DNA of 64,000 bases from Limnanthes douglasii subsp. nivea (GCA_036936605.1 JAUPFV010000005.1:157791195-157855194), one strand, 5' to 3'. Shown: positions 1 through 11,887, counted from the stretch's first letter. Notes: generated from the sequence alone by a model not told the origin. A program made the numbers and translations.

Positions 1-93
1 ATCCTGGTGGTACAGGGAGGTTTTAATGAGGTGTCCAAATTTCAATCAATATATCATCATTTGCCTTTTAAAATGTCTTTGCTATATTTGGCT

Positions 94-520
94 GAATTAC
101 ATTTGAATAGTTTGGTTTGATTAAAGTTATGTTGTCTTCACATGAATTACCTTTGAATGACTTGGTTGGATTAAAGTTATGTTTCCTTCAAAGGAATTAC
201 CTTTGGATGGCTTAGTTGGATTAAAGTTATGTTGCCTTCGAATGGATTTTATTCGAATGGCTAAAGTGATGTTTCCTTTCAAATGAATTACCTTGAATGG
301 CTTGGTTAGATTAAAGTGATGTTTCCTTTCAAATGGATTAACTTGAATGGCTTGGTTATATTAAAGTGATGTTGCCTCCGAATAAATTACCTTTAAATGG
401 TTTGGTTGGATTAAAGTTATGTTGCCTTCGAATGGATTACCTTCAATGGCTTGGTTGGATTAAAACTATGTTATCTTCGAATGGAATACCTTCGAATGGC
501 TCGATCAAATTTAGTTTATT
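94..520. repeat. Tandem repeat, about 50-bp unit, about 9 copies
   Basis: Degenerate units each read roughly 'gaattacctttgaatggc' followed by 'ttggttggattaaagttatg' and 'ttgccttcgaatg'. Copies vary by substitutions and small indels. The array holds the same position relative to the pol end as the 34-bp array at 24893-25130, but the unit sequence differs. This fits fast-changing satellites often seen in the tail of Tat-lineage elements. Confidence 0.8.
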
Positions 521-799
521 ACTTTAGGAAACGTTTTTCAAATTTTGATCATCTTTGAATAAAATACTTAGTGGAGATCGGATATCAATGTAAGCAAAAT
601 ATATATTTAAACATAAAGTACATAAGAATAAAGATGACATAAAATGCCTTTGACTTATAATAAAAATCTGATCCACATGACAAAATTACTTATACAATAT
701 GGACTTATACCAACAAAGTTACCAAGTAATCTGATCCAAAAACAACAAAATTCCTTGCACACTTCAAGGACTTTAGTTTAAAACACAAACACATAAAAG

Positions 800-2165
800 T
801 TGTTAACCTTAGGGCTTGTTTCCTTTTATTTTCCTCTTTATCGCTTCTTCTCCTTTGTTTTTTCCTCCTTTTTCTCTGAATTATCATCATTTGAATATTT
901 CTCCGCTTCATCATTAGGTCCGAATTCATCCAAAGAAACACCTAATTTATCACCCACAGACAAGAGACTATTTGGGAAAGTTTTCATGAAACAGCATTAC
1001 CATATCCAATTTGATAGATTCGTCAATTTGTTGCATGGAATCCAATACTGAGTCACCGTATGCATCCACGAAAGTGTCTATATCTTGAGCGGTTTTCTCC
1101 TTAAGAGAGGTAATTTAATCTTTTTTCTTCTTAAGAAGATCTTATAACTTTTTCTTCTCTTTGGATAAATGGTTGATGGTACCTTTATCCTTATTATGTT
1201 GATCATCTAAGGAGTTGATCTCTTTGGGGGGGTTGATTGTAAATCGGTACAGCTCGTTTGCAGCTTCTCACGATCTGATTTAGTTTGAAATAGCTCATAA
1301 TTAAAAAAATTCTTTTCTTTACTTAAAGTCTCAACCTTGTCTTGTTCGACCTTGATAGAATTCTTCAAATTTTGATTTTCACTAGTAAGTGAGACAAATC
1401 CTTGACTAGAGATCTGACCTACCTCTAAAATTCCACTAGTGGCCTTACATAGCCTAAGACCGTATACCTCAGTACATCATGTTCTTTAGACAATTTGAAA
1501 GACTCCCCATCATGTGTTAAAGTGTTGACGATAGTGGCATATTGGGGGATAGCCTTGTCGATGTCGTCAAATTTAAAGTTTATTATGTCATCCAAATGGA
1601 CATCATCTTCGAAAGAAGGTTTGTTAATTATAGGAAACACTGGGGAAGAATGATCAAAATGTACTTCTTTTTGAAGAGGAACATCTGTAGGAATGTTAGA
1701 GGGAAGGACGTCAGATTAGAGTATGACCTCCGAACCAATGGTAGCTTTATTCTTCTTTCATGTTCTCTTGTCACTACCCCATTTGTTCCTCTTTAAGCCC
1801 TTCTTTTTCTTAACTATTAGAGAGTTTGATAGCTCTTTAGCCTCACCAACAGTGACTACGGCGACCTCCAACAAAGCGGCATCAATTTCATCTAGAGGCC
1901 ATAAACTTCATAGTTTGGGAAAAACTTGAGATGACTGAGAGCCCTATTCATGGCTAGTAAATACAATTTATCATCATATTTCTCAGTACTTTTATAGATT
2001 GCAGAGGATTGGGGATGAGTGGTAAATTGTTCCCATGAAAGCTCATGATTTGGATTCGTTCTCCATAGATGAGCCCTCACCATATTCCCTAGGGTGAAAC
2101 AATTGTGAAAAGCAGTTGGCCATTTCTTAGTGGCCCACTAATTCAACTTCGTAAAAGTTGTTTTT
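800..2165 (-). pseudogene. Remnant of Tat antisense protein, exon-2 part
   Basis: Read on the minus strand from about 2165 to 800 this is a heavily broken protein related to exon 2 of the antisense gene at 25241-28081. The clearest match is at the upstream end. Here the pieces W-A-x-K-x-W, then FHNCFTLGNMVRAHLWRT, align with FHSAFLPINFVNSHLWRIT in the complete copy. It continues through a lysine-rich stretch, a charged region likely to be coiled coil (about 970-1400) and an acidic, Ser/Asp/Glu-rich end near 830-930, the same order as in the complete copy. Many stops and frameshifts interrupt it. No exon-1 equivalent is present. Function is unknown for the whole family. Confidence 0.6.
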
Positions 2166-2289
2166 CCCTCTTCCATATGTTGTGAGAATAAATTTGAGAA
2201 CAGTGTAAAACAAATTTGAGAACACTACATAATGTCTTTCTTCAGAGAAATATGTATGAGAAGATATATATGTCTCCACCTTCTGGTCT

Positions 2290-3400
2290 CCGCTGACAGA
2301 GGGAGAATTCAGTATGCAAACTTTGCAAACCTATCTACAGTTTGAAACAAGCATCCGAAAATTGGTTCTCTATTTTTTCAGCTTCCATCAAAACTGTAGA
2401 TTACGTACAGTCAAAAGTAGATTACTCACTTTTTACTAAATTTTAAGGTAATAAGTTCAATATTATTCTCATATATGTTGATCAAATCATATTGACTGAC
2501 AATGACTTTCATAAAATTAAATTGTTAAAGACTTATCTACTCCACTATTTCCACATTAAAGATCTCAGCGAGTTAAATTTTTTTATAGGTATTGAATTTT
2601 TTTTATTTAAGAAATGAATATTTATGTCTCAAATAAAATATGCATTAGACATTTTGTAAGATACAAGATTGTCAGGAGTAAAACCTGATAAATTCTCAAT
2701 GGAGTATAATTTGAAATTAACCGATGAAGATGGTGAGATACTTCATGATTTGATTACATATCAGAGACTCGTTGAGAGGTTAATATATTTGACAATGACT
2801 ATGCCTGATATTGTATATTCCTTAGAAGCCACACTAGAAAGAAACGTTAAAAGTCTTCCGTTACATAAAAAAATCATCAAATCATGGTCTCTTTTTTCCA
2901 TTAGAAAACAATATGACACTTAGTGCCTTTAATGATTCAGATTGGGGTGAATATCGTATGTCAAGACGGAATGTTTCTGGTTACTGTGTTTTTCTTGGCT
3001 CGTCATCACATTGTAGAAATCAGAGAAACATACTAATGTTTCACGATCATCTATGAAAGCAACATATAAAGAAATTTTGAATACTTGTTTGGAATTAACC
3101 TGGTTGAGATACATACTTAAAAATTTGAAGGTCGACTTGGATAAACCAATATCATCATTTTTTGATAATCAAGTGGCTTCACATATTGTAGCTAATCCTA
3201 TTTTTTATGAGCGTACTAAACACATTAAGATAGATTGTCATATAATTTGAGAAAAACTTCAGGTAATTTGTCCATGCTAAATTTCTACAAAGATGCAATT
3301 AGGAGGAGTATTTATTAAAGCACTTGAGAAAAGTCAATTTGATTTTTTTGTGTGTAGCTAATTGAAAACCTTTGATTTACACTCTCCACCTTGATGGGGA
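2290..3400 (+). pseudogene. Ty1/copia pol remnant (RT to RNase H)
   Basis: Translated pieces in changing frames follow the end of a copia polyprotein. Near 2315 is VCKLCKPIYSLKQASENW, the RT region usually reading YGLKQ. Near 2465 is ILIYVDQIILTDN, the YVDD motif with its second Asp changed to Gln. At 2669-2923 is the RT thumb with TYQRLVERLIYLTMTMPDI. At 2955-3050 is RNase H with SRRNVSGYCVFLGSSS. At 3053-3250 is the tail with NQVASHIVANPIFYERTKHI. Near 3315 is IFIKALEKSQFD. The purine-rich 'gatggggaatag' at about 3395 may be the polypurine tract, but no 3' LTR is clear. Gag, protease and integrase are missing. The copy is old and non-functional. Confidence 0.85.
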
Positions 3401-3619
3401 ATAGTAAAATATATTTGTATTTATTGTAAAATAACTATACACATAAAAAAAAATTGAATAGTTAAATTAATTTAGACGTGAAGATTATGACATTGAATGT
3501 ATTATTATAACCATAATTAACTCTAACCATAATCCATATATATTGAAGATATATACCATTTTTTTTAGTATTTTGTTGGGTGATTTTATAAAATATTTAT
3601 ATTTATCGATTAAAAATAT

Positions 3620-3631
3620 GAGATTATACCA
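3620..3631. repeat. LINE-A target-site duplication, left
   Basis: 'gagattatacca' is repeated exactly at 10145-10156, right after the A-rich 3' end of LINE-A. A 12-bp perfect pair flanking a LINE-sized interval marks target-primed insertion. Confidence 0.75.
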
Positions 3632-3907
3632 TCTTAAAAATAAGAAAACAGAAGAACTTAATTTGGTTAGAAGAGGATTTTCTTTGGGAATAAGGTTTTT
3701 TAATGAAAATATTTGGGATAATGCTCCAAAGAAGGGTGATTCACATTCTTGATCTTCTTCGGCGAGTCTATCGTGTGATCTTATCTTTTTTATTGATTCT
3801 TCAAATCATCATCAAATCATGTTATGTTTTTCTTAGAATTCTTTGTTTTTTATTTTCTTCTTAACCTATCTCCGATTATGTTTTATTCCGCTGCTCTGTT
3901 TTTCGAC

Positions 3908-5060
3908 ATGGATCCCAATCATAAATATTTTTCAGATCTCTCTTCGGCAAATCCTGTTCAAGCAAAGGAGAAAGAAGCAAATAACTCAGTTTAGTGGCAA
4001 AAGGTCAATTTTTTTATCTCAAAGAACCTATGCAGAAATCCTTAACCCTTTTAACAATCAAACAATCTTTAAACCCGGAAGAGTTCAACAAGGTAGTGAT
4101 CATATTTTATTACACTTTAATAAGAATATCAAAGAAAAATTAATTTCTTCAAGTAGGTTTACTCTTGTGGGTAAGTTCTCACAAGGGATACGAAAGAAAC
4201 AAGTTCTTGGTAATTTTCTGGAATAAAAAAGATTTGTTGATGACTATACGTATTGCAGTTAGGACTCAAGGCACATATTGCTTGAGTTCTCAATCAAATG
4301 TGATATGATTAAACTGTATGGTCAGTTGGTGAAATGTGTATGAGTCTTTTTAAATGGTCTTCTAACGTTTCCTTTAAGTTTGAAAACCATGTGGTTCCTA
4401 TATGGATTCGTATTGAGAATGTTCATGAGTTCTTGGATTCGTTACCTTTAACTCTATAACATCTTCAATGGTCAACTACTGAATGTTGGATCCCTCCTAA
4501 AAATAGGGCCATTTTCAACGCTTGTTATGCATGGGTTGAGGTTGATATCAACAAGAAACTGCAATATTATGTTTGGGTAGGATTTGGTGTCAAAGATGGT
4601 TGTTGGTTCCATATAAATTACAAGAATATCCCTAAATATTGTGATCTCTATTTTCCATTGTTCATGATATTAACACATGCAAGAAAGCCTTTTCTCAGGC
4701 TAAAAAAACTTACAAAGATCAAAGTCAGGACTCAGGAGAGGACTCTGGTAAAGACAAACAAAAAAAGAATGATAGACTCAAAGTTAAGTCTATTATAGTT
4801 CAAAAGCATTCATCTGGAAATCTAGATCAATGTTCTAGGTGATGACCAAGAAACCAAGTAGCCTATTATGCCAATCAAGAATGATATCTCTATAGATAAT
4901 AGTCCTCAGAATGAATAAATCATGGACGCTATTAAAAATCTAGAAAAATAGTATACTATAACTATAAATCAAGAGAAATGAAACTATGATACAAATACAC
5001 ATACCCCTAATCAACATAATTATGGTAGTTTGCCTATATCTCCCTTCTAAAAAGGAAAGA
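3908..5060 (+). pseudogene. LINE-A ORF1 (gag-like, DUF4283-type), broken
   Basis: ORF1 of plant LINEs encodes an RNA-binding protein that coats the element RNA. The likely start is ATG 3908, but the frame shifts within about 100 bases. Recognisable pieces are SQRTYAEILNPFN near 4018, LVGKFSQGIRKKQVLGNF near 4165 and, near 4380-4640, VPIWIRIENVHEF and YYVWVGFGVKDGCWF. These match the LINE-B ORF1 regions in the same order. The expected CCHC zinc knuckle after 'YKNIPKYC' (about 4640) has lost its later Cys and His. Stops and frameshifts rule out function. Confidence 0.75.
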
Positions 5061-5187
5061 GATGAATAAAATCTTCCAGGACTTAATCAACAAAAAGCTT
5101 AAGAAAGAAAGGCAAAGAAACATGAAAGGAGAAGGAGTTTACAAGTCCCTATTTGGGGCCAACAAGGCAAAAAATCAACTCAATTTC

Positions 5188-8100
5188 ATAATTAAATTTC
5201 TCTCCTGGAATATAAGAGGAATTGGGAATAAAGATTCTATTAAGAGGCTCAAATATATTAATAAGAAATAAAAATCAACATAATGTCCATTCAAGAGCCT
5301 TTTATCTCTTCTGATCATCTTCCATCTATTGTAAAAAGCTTGGTTTTAGTAACTTTGCATCTAATAAAACCTAACAAGATATGGTTTTTATGGCAGGATT
5401 CATTAAGCATCAAGGTCACTCTAGATCACACTCGGTTATTTCATTAAGAAGTTACCTATATTCATCTAAATAAAGTATTTCATCTGACCATTGTCTATGC
5501 TAAATGACAACGACATAATAGATTATACCTTTGGACAACTCTTAAGTATCTATCTTCTAATTTTAAGGAATGGTTTTTTTATTAGGGATTTTAACTCTAT
5601 TATATCTTCTAATGATCAAATTGGATGCACTAAATTCTGTTATAAAAATGTTGATGATCTAATTGATACTATTAACTAATGTCATTTGGAAGATGCAAGG
5701 TATGAGGGAACTAAATTCACTTGGACTAATAAATCCAAGTGAAAAAATTTGGATCGACCCTTCGATAACTCTTATTGGGCTGATTTCCTTAACAATACTA
5801 GAGTCAAACACCTATCTAGAACATGTTCAGATCATACACCTCTTTGTATCACTATATTTAAACAACAATCTTTTATCCAAATCTAGTTTTAAATTCCCAA
5901 ATAGATGGACTTTAAATTCTGAATTCTTACCATTTGTTGAAACTAATTGGAATCTATAAATGCAGGGTAATCATATTCTAATTCTTTTATAAGCTTAAAA
6001 GGTTGTAGAAAGCTCTTAAAATCTGGAATGCTGATGTTTTTGGTAATGTATTTGATAAAGTAATTGAGGCTGCAGAAAGAGTCAAAATTATGGAAAGCAA
6101 TATTCTTAATGATCAAAGTGTTAATAACACTAATAACCTATCTAAGACTAATGTTATGCTCCTTCTTTCTCTCTCTCAAGAGAAATCTTATTGGCAGCAG
6201 AAAACCTGCACTAATTGGCTTCAAAATGGAGATCGTAAGACTAAGTTATACCACAATTTTGTGAAGAGGAAAATAAGGAAAAAAACGAATTCTAAGCATA
6301 AAATAGGGGGTTACTTGGATCACTGATGAAAATCAAAATAATGCTTCAGATGAGGATTATTTCAAAGGCATCGTATCTGAAAATCCTTACACTAATTATA
6401 AGTCTGAAGCTAATAGTATTAATAGTCATTTATTCTCTTCTATTCCTAACCTGATTACTGCGCAAGATAACTATCTTCTAATGAACATTCCTGCTGAAGA
6501 AGAGACCTACAATACTATTAAATCTATGAATGTAACAAGTGTTACAGGTTTATATGGTTTAAATACCTTTTTTACAACTTTTGTTGGTATATCATCACGA
6601 AATACTTGACTGTTGCGATTGCTTCCTTCTTCAAAGGACAAAGTCTTCCTGAAGGAATCCTTGCTACAGGTTACTGCCTCATTCCCAAGTCTAGCAACCC
6701 TACAAACAGGAAAGATTACATACCTATAAGTCTTTGTTCAAATTTAACTGGAATTAATCTAAACTAATAAACAACATGCTTGATAATATCCTTCCAAAAA
6801 TTATTTCGGAAACTCAATGGGCTTATGTTAGAAATAGATCTTTCGAGGATAATATTCTTTTAACTAGTGAGTTAATTTTTTATCTAAATAGGAAATTCAA
6901 GGAATGCAATATATAGATTAAGATGGACATGACCAAAGATTTTGACAGAGTTTCACATAACTTTCTTAGTAAAGTAATGCTTACTTTTGGCTTTAATCAT
7001 ACTTTTGCTAAATTTTATAAATAAAATTATCAGAAATGTCCATGCATCCATTCTAATTAATGGTAAAATTGTGGGTTATTTTTAAAGTAAGAGAGGTATA
7101 AGAAAATGGGATCATTTGTCTCATAACCTCTTTATTATTGGTGATGAGGTCTTAATGAGAGGGCTAAATTCCCTCTTTGTTAATAACAAATCTATGATCT
7201 ATAAAACTAGGAGCTCTATCATTATTCCTTCATTGGCATTTGCTGATGACATGTTTATCTTTACTAATGCTTGGATTCTACCTTTTTTATGCTTAGAAAT
7301 TTTTTGCAGAAATATCAAGAGGTGTCTGGTCAATTGATAAGCAAGGACAAGACTAAGATCTTCACTACTAACAATATCACTTCTTCGAGAGTCAATTTTA
7401 TTTTTTATTACACTGGTTCTAATAAGAACACGTTGCATACTTCATATCTAGGCATTACTTTTCATACTAATAATAAGTCTACTAACGATGAGCCTATGAT
7501 TAACAAAATCAAAGCTAAAATTTCTGCATGGGAAGGAGAAAATCTATCTTATGTCGGTAGACTGACTCTTATTAAATCTCCTTTGATGGGAATACCTATC
7601 TATTGGATCCAAGTTTGTTCTCCTCTGATTGTATTATAGACAAAATCAAGAAGATTTTTGATAAATTTCTCTGGGATCTACCTAAGAAGTGGCTAGAATC
7701 CACTGGGCTCGTTGGTCTAAAATTTGTAAACCTTTTTCCGAAGAAGATTTAGATGTCAAAAAGTTAAGTGATATTCATGACACATTTTCGTGTAAGATTT
7801 GGGTGTACTTTAGACAAAAATAAGATTCTATGGTCTAAGTACATTCATACTATATGTTGCAAATCTATTCACCATTTGCATGCTAATTACAAGTCTAGAA
7901 TTTTCTCCAAGATATGGATAAGGCTTTCAGACATTAAAAATAGGATTGAGCCGTTAGTTAAATGGAGTACCGGCAAAGAAGAGACTGATTTTTGGAATGA
8001 TAATTGGATTAGAAGCTCTCATTTTCTACAAATTGATGATAATGCTAATAATTCTTGGTATATGCATGATAAAGTTGTTAACTATTGTCAAGCTACAGGT

Positions 8101-9271
8101 TGGAACAAAAAGATAATAAGATTTCTTTCTACTTCTAACTTGATTAACATTGCTAAAATTTTAGTTAATGATAATTTTGAGGATAAAATCTATTTGTTAG
8201 CATCTAAAGATGGAGTTTTTAGCACTAAAAGCACATAGAATCACCTAAGAACTCAACACCATAACTCCTAAGAAATGTTCTCATCTTACTCTAAGGCTCA
8301 TTTCCAATTGCATTCCTACCAACTCTTCTATGAAACTTAGACATATGAATATGGTCTCAAAGTGTCACTTTTGTTATAATGTCGAGTATACCAAGTATCT
8401 TTTCATTGAGTGCTCTTTCTCATGGAAACTTTAGTGTTACTTTTCCTTACTTTTCAAAATTAAAATTGGGAGATTAATGTCTGTCATCCATAAGTTAAGA
8501 TCTTGGTCTTGAGCTGCTAAAAATGGGGCTCATATTTGTAATATACTGCCCCAAATAATATGTTGGGTTATTTTGATGTATATAAACAAGGTTAAAGTAA
8601 AATGTAGTCTTTATTATTCTACTGCTACGATTAAATATGTCAATCTTATTCTTTCAGGTCTGAATCAGGCTAATTTGTTATCTAACAAAGATTGGTCTCC
8701 ATATATGAATGCAACAGTAAAATAAGTATGCTACAACCATCTTAATTCTAAAAGAAAGCCTATCTGCCTTTATTGGAAGCCATCTCTACCTAACAGAATT
8801 AAAATAAATACTGATGGATCATCTCAACCTAATGAAGACTCTAATGGAGGTATTATTTTAAGAGATAGTATATGAGAAATGAATAACTGTTATTGAAACC
8901 TCTATGGAAAACTTTCCCCGTTGATGACAGAAGCCAGAGCTCTCCTAGAAGACTTACAAATCGATAAAGAGAAGGGTCTATCAAATATGGATATCGAAAC
9001 CATTTTTGGACTTTTAGTATATTTTTTATCCTTTTGAAATTATCATAGATCTCTTGCTCTAACTATTAATTATTGTATGAGACTAATTTCTTCTACTATG
9101 ATCATTTCATGCATTAACAGGGTCCAAAACAAAGCGGGCGATTGGTTCGCTAAATGGACCCATAAATGTAAAATGAGGCTCGACTATGACAAAAATCACT
9201 CACATCCTCAGCTTAATGCTATTATCGAGCTAGAAAAAGCTAATGTTGGGTACATTAGAGTTTTCAACTAA
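5188..9271 (+). pseudogene. LINE-A ORF2 (endonuclease-RT-RNase H), broken
   Basis: The N-terminus reads IIKFLSWNIRGIGNKDS (5188), the start of an apurinic-type endonuclease. Further pieces are IQEPF near 5293, the RT segment around 6690-6760 ('IPISLCSNL'), MDMTKDFDRVSHNFL near 6925 and the catalytic FADDMFIF near 7238. A C-terminal region runs from about 7640 to 8600 and RNase H from about 8800 (KINTDGSSQ) to 9271. The RNase H acidic set is partly kept: D in NTDGSS, E in TEARALLEDL, and D in AGDWFAKW. Dozens of stops and frameshifts are present. In living relatives the protein nicks target DNA, copies the RNA and removes the template. Confidence 0.85.
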
Positions 9272-10144
9272 ATATGAGATTCTTGTTCTCTGGTTCGAGA
9301 TTTTACCTGATTGATTCTAGCTTTTTCTGTTTACTCTATTTTATCCTTGTTCTTGTTTAGCTTCCTTATGCAATCTTTGTGTCATTGTTCAGTTTGTAGT
9401 CTAACAAAATAAGCATATCTTATTCTTCAAGATTCCACCAATTATTGCTTATTTGTGCAGATTCTTTATAATCAAAGAGGCCTTTCCCTTCTGCTAATTG
9501 AATCATCCGGTCTTTACTGATTTGAATCGGATTAAGCCAGAGTATGTGTTAAAATTTTCGATCTTTGGTTTGCGTCCCGATGTTCTATGGCATTTATCAT
9601 TCCTCAAGCTTGAGAGATTGGGGATTTTTAGCTTGATTTCGCCTCTGATGTAGATGAAGTTTTCTACGTGAAGTTGATTTCCAAAGGATGTGAATGGTGG
9701 TCCACTCTATTAGATATTGTATAGCTTCTCCAATTAATGGGTTCAACAAGTCATTTCCCCAAGTAGCCGGATTCTAGGAGGGATCCATCCAAAGTCTATC
9801 TAATTTCTCCTCTTTATTGGAATTGAAGATATAATCATCTTAAGATAGCGTGGGGAGTGCATCTCAGTTCGTCTTTGTATTTGGTTTGTGGCCCTGCCTA
9901 TTTCGAGCTCAAATTTTCTCTTTGCTTCATGATTCTTGCTGGATTCTTCTCTCGATTTGTATATAAATTTTGAAAGTTATCAAAGTGTAGCTTTTGAAGA
10001 GTAGAATCAAATTTGGGATTCTAGGGTTTTCTATCTATAATGTTAGTAGAATGGTTTTACTTTTGGGATTTAGTCATTTAACAAGCTTTGTATAGGACTC
10101 CGCATTTCTTTCATAATAATGCTTCTTTTTTATTAAAAAACCAC
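9272..10144 (+). other. LINE-A 3' untranslated region
   Basis: About 870 bp lie between the RNase H end and the short A run at 10135-10140. That is longer than the 3' region of LINE-B (about 490 bp) and of LINE-D (about 415 bp). No open frame or known motif is recognised in it. It could include a small older insertion, but no duplication was found to show this. Confidence 0.5.
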
Positions 10145-10156
10145 GAGATTATACCA
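10145..10156. repeat. LINE-A target-site duplication, right
   Basis: Exact copy of 3620-3631 ('gagattatacca'), just after the element's A-rich end. Confidence 0.75.
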
Positions 10157-10174
10157 AGAAAAATTAGTTTTACC

Positions 10175-10192
10175 GAACATATTATCTTGCCA
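10175..10192. repeat. LINE-B target-site duplication, left
   Basis: 'gaacatattatcttgcca' recurs at 16464-16481 as 'gaacacattatcttgcca': 17 of 18 bases match. It lies 18 bp beyond LINE-A's right duplication. Confidence 0.92.
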
Positions 10193-10561
10193 GATTTGAT
10201 GTGAGGAATGAAAAAATCCAAGAAATGAGAGTGCTTTCTTGATCTCTAAGAAATCATCTCCTTCTTCTTTTATCATTTCTTCTTCTTATCTTTACCGGCG
10301 TCGGCTTCCTTCCTTCATCTCCGGCATTGTTTTTTGTTTTAGTGCCCGTGGTTTCTGGTTTTCGGATTTGGAGCAGGGCTTCCCTCCTGGAGGCTGCTGT
10401 GAGCTCCGGTATTGGCTCGCTGATCTCTCTGAGGTCTTGCAGGCTCTGGTGTTATCATCTGCTGTTGGTTTTCTTTTGAAAACTCTTATCTTCTTGGCTT
10501 TTGGTCTCTATTCTTTCAGAGGTTTTCTTGCTCTGTTTCCTGGTTTCTTGTTTGGTGTATG
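10193..10561 (+). promoter_or_regulatory. LINE-B 5' leader, probable internal promoter region
   Basis: About 370 bp precede the first ORF1 ATG. The stretch 10220-10300 is rich in C and T ('tctccttcttcttttatc'), and the later part is markedly more GC-rich than the surroundings. LINEs transcribe from internal 5' promoters, so this is where one should lie. No TATA box is evident. An open frame at 10239-10562 is Leu/Phe/Ser-rich with no recognisable domain and is probably accidental. Confidence 0.4.
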
Positions 10562-11887
10562 ATGGCTAATAATTCTCTAAGTATCAACGATTTCCCTCCA
10601 TTAAATAATAAGAATGATAAGATTTCCCCGATTTAAAGTTCGAATGAGGTTCGAACCAATGACAGAAGGTTATTCACTGAAGTTTTGAAAAACATGACAG
10701 AATATACAGAGTTTCGCCCGGAATTTGTTTCGTCTTTTGAAGACCATAACGTGGTTCAATTCACAACGCAAGCTAAAGCCGCTCTTCTGGCTCAATCTAG
10801 ATCTACTCTCATTGTCAAATTCAATCAAGGCATCCCTAAGCGCGCAGCCTTTCAGGCATTTCTTGATTCTTTCAAGTTCAAGGGAATGTTTACGTATGCC
10901 ACGCTCGACTCAAGGAAAATTCTCATAGAGTTCGCCTTGTTGGAGGATGTCGATAGGATATGGTCAAAATGTTTTTGGAATGTGGATGGTAAAGTTATAC
11001 GGATCATCAAATGGTGTTCTCAAAATAGTAGAAATTATGAGTGTCTTGTTGCCTTGCTGTGGGTAAGGTTTGAAAAGTTGCCTGAGTTTCTGTATAATAA
11101 ATCTATTATACATGAGCTGGCTGCTTCTTTAGGTATTGTTCATCAAGTTGTGGTGCCGGCGATCAATCGGGATAAAATGAATGCTTGCTACGCATTGGTT
11201 GAGATTGATGTATCCAGATTGTTGAAAATGAAATTGTGGATTGGGTTTGGTGATCGTGATGGTTGCTGGCTAGGTGTTAGTTATAAGAATGCTCCTTGTT
11301 ATTGTCAAACTTGTCATCATTTGGGGCATGATTTTGAGAAATGCAAGAAGATTTTGAATAAAGAGGATGTTATTCATAAAGATGATTTCAAAGAGGAAGT
11401 GACTAGTACAGAAAAGTCTGTTCTTCATTCTGATGCTGATAAAGAAAATGGTACAAGTCCTCACTTTACTAAAGAAACTCAACCTTTTATTAAAGTTTAC
11501 AAAAGGAGACTTAAATCTATAATTACTTCTAAGGCTAAGCCTGTTGAGGCTCCTAGCAATATTGGTACTACAAGTCCTATCAATTCTGGTATTACAAGTC
11601 CTGTTGGAGATACTTCTAAGCAGGATCTGGATTTGATAAGCGCGCTCCAAGGATTGGACCAGGATCAGATTGCAGATGATCTTGTGTCTAGCTCTCCAAA
11701 GAAAAGTAATATTGGTAGTTACAACCCTTCTCCAACTGCTGCTTCTCCCAGTTCTTCTGATCATGGCTTTAATTCCTTAGTTCACAGTAAGTTAAAAGCT
11801 GCAAGTAAAAGCAGGAATGTCAAAAGGTTAACTATCAAATCTCTTCAAAAAAGAGACAAAACTAATTCTTATTCTTTATCGGAATGA
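10562..11887 (+). pseudogene. LINE-B ORF1, gag-like RNA-binding protein with one stop
   Basis: ATG 10562 opens a frame interrupted once, by TAA at 10634-10636 (codon 25), and then continues to TGA 11885. The downstream ATG 10685 gives a 400-residue open product. It matches the plant LINE ORF1/DUF4283 type: about residues 35-120 hold STLIVKFNQGIPKRAAFQAF, 140-200 the VRFEKLPEFLYN and LWIGFGDRDGCWLGV segments, and about 206-219 a complete CCHC zinc knuckle (C-x2-C-x4-H-x4-C, CQTCHHLGHDFEKC). The rest is a long low-complexity Ser/Lys tail. The role is binding element RNA. With TTT.GAA.GTT.TTG 'LFTEVLK' lying upstream of 10685, the true start is 10562, so the stop disables the normal product. Its end overlaps ORF2 by four bases. 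Confidence 0.9.
11884..11887 (+). promoter_or_regulatory. ATGA stop-start overlap of LINE-B ORF1 and ORF2
   Basis: The ORF1 stop TGA (11885-11887) overlaps the ORF2 start ATG (11884-11886). Such an overlap would suit reinitiation by the ribosome that ended ORF1, giving little ORF2 protein per ORF1. The ATG starts the typical endonuclease N-terminus directly (MIKFLSWNARG), which supports it as the real start. Confidence 0.6.

Larger units (their letters stand above)
1..2165 (+). mobile_element. Decayed Tat-lineage Ty3/gypsy remnant (region after pol)
   Basis: The window opens inside the downstream part of a Ty3/gypsy element related to the complete one at 18932-28908. The first 40 bases contain a 'ggttttaatgaggtgtc' stretch that matches 'ggttttaacgaggtgtc' about 60 bp after the pol stop of the complete copy. 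Tandem repeats follow (94-520), then a decayed antisense protein remnant (800-2165). This is the same order as in the complete copy. No LTR is seen. The remnant stops near 2165, shortly before a copia fragment. Orientation is that of the pol strand. The identification rests on shared layout and on one clear antisense peptide match, so it is inference rather than full alignment. Confidence 0.6.
3632..10144 (+). mobile_element. LINE-A: full-length but decayed plant L1-type LINE
   Basis: This is a non-LTR retrotransposon of about 6.5 kb. A 5' leader (3632-3907) is followed by an ORF1 gag-like relic (3908-about 5060), an ORF2 relic with endonuclease, RT and RNase H (5188-9271), an unusually long 3' region (9272-10134) and a short A tail (10135-10140). 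The exact 12-bp duplication at 3620-3631 and 10145-10156 shows it inserted as one unit, despite the many stops. Protein matches to LINE-B (10193-16463) run along the whole length, so the two are members of one family, with LINE-A much older. LINE-B later inserted only about 50 bp downstream. Confidence 0.85.

Noticed and set aside
94..520. CRISPR-like array
   Set aside because: Head-to-tail degenerate repeats without distinct spacers, in a plant retrotransposon tail.
10239..10562. Open frame of 107 residues just before LINE-B ORF1
   Set aside because: Low-complexity Leu/Phe/Ser translation of the pyrimidine-rich leader; no domain and no counterpart in LINE-D.
11270..11764. 164-residue minus-strand frame in LINE-B ORF1
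   Set aside because: Reverse-strand shadow of a real coding region that has a zinc knuckle on the plus strand.
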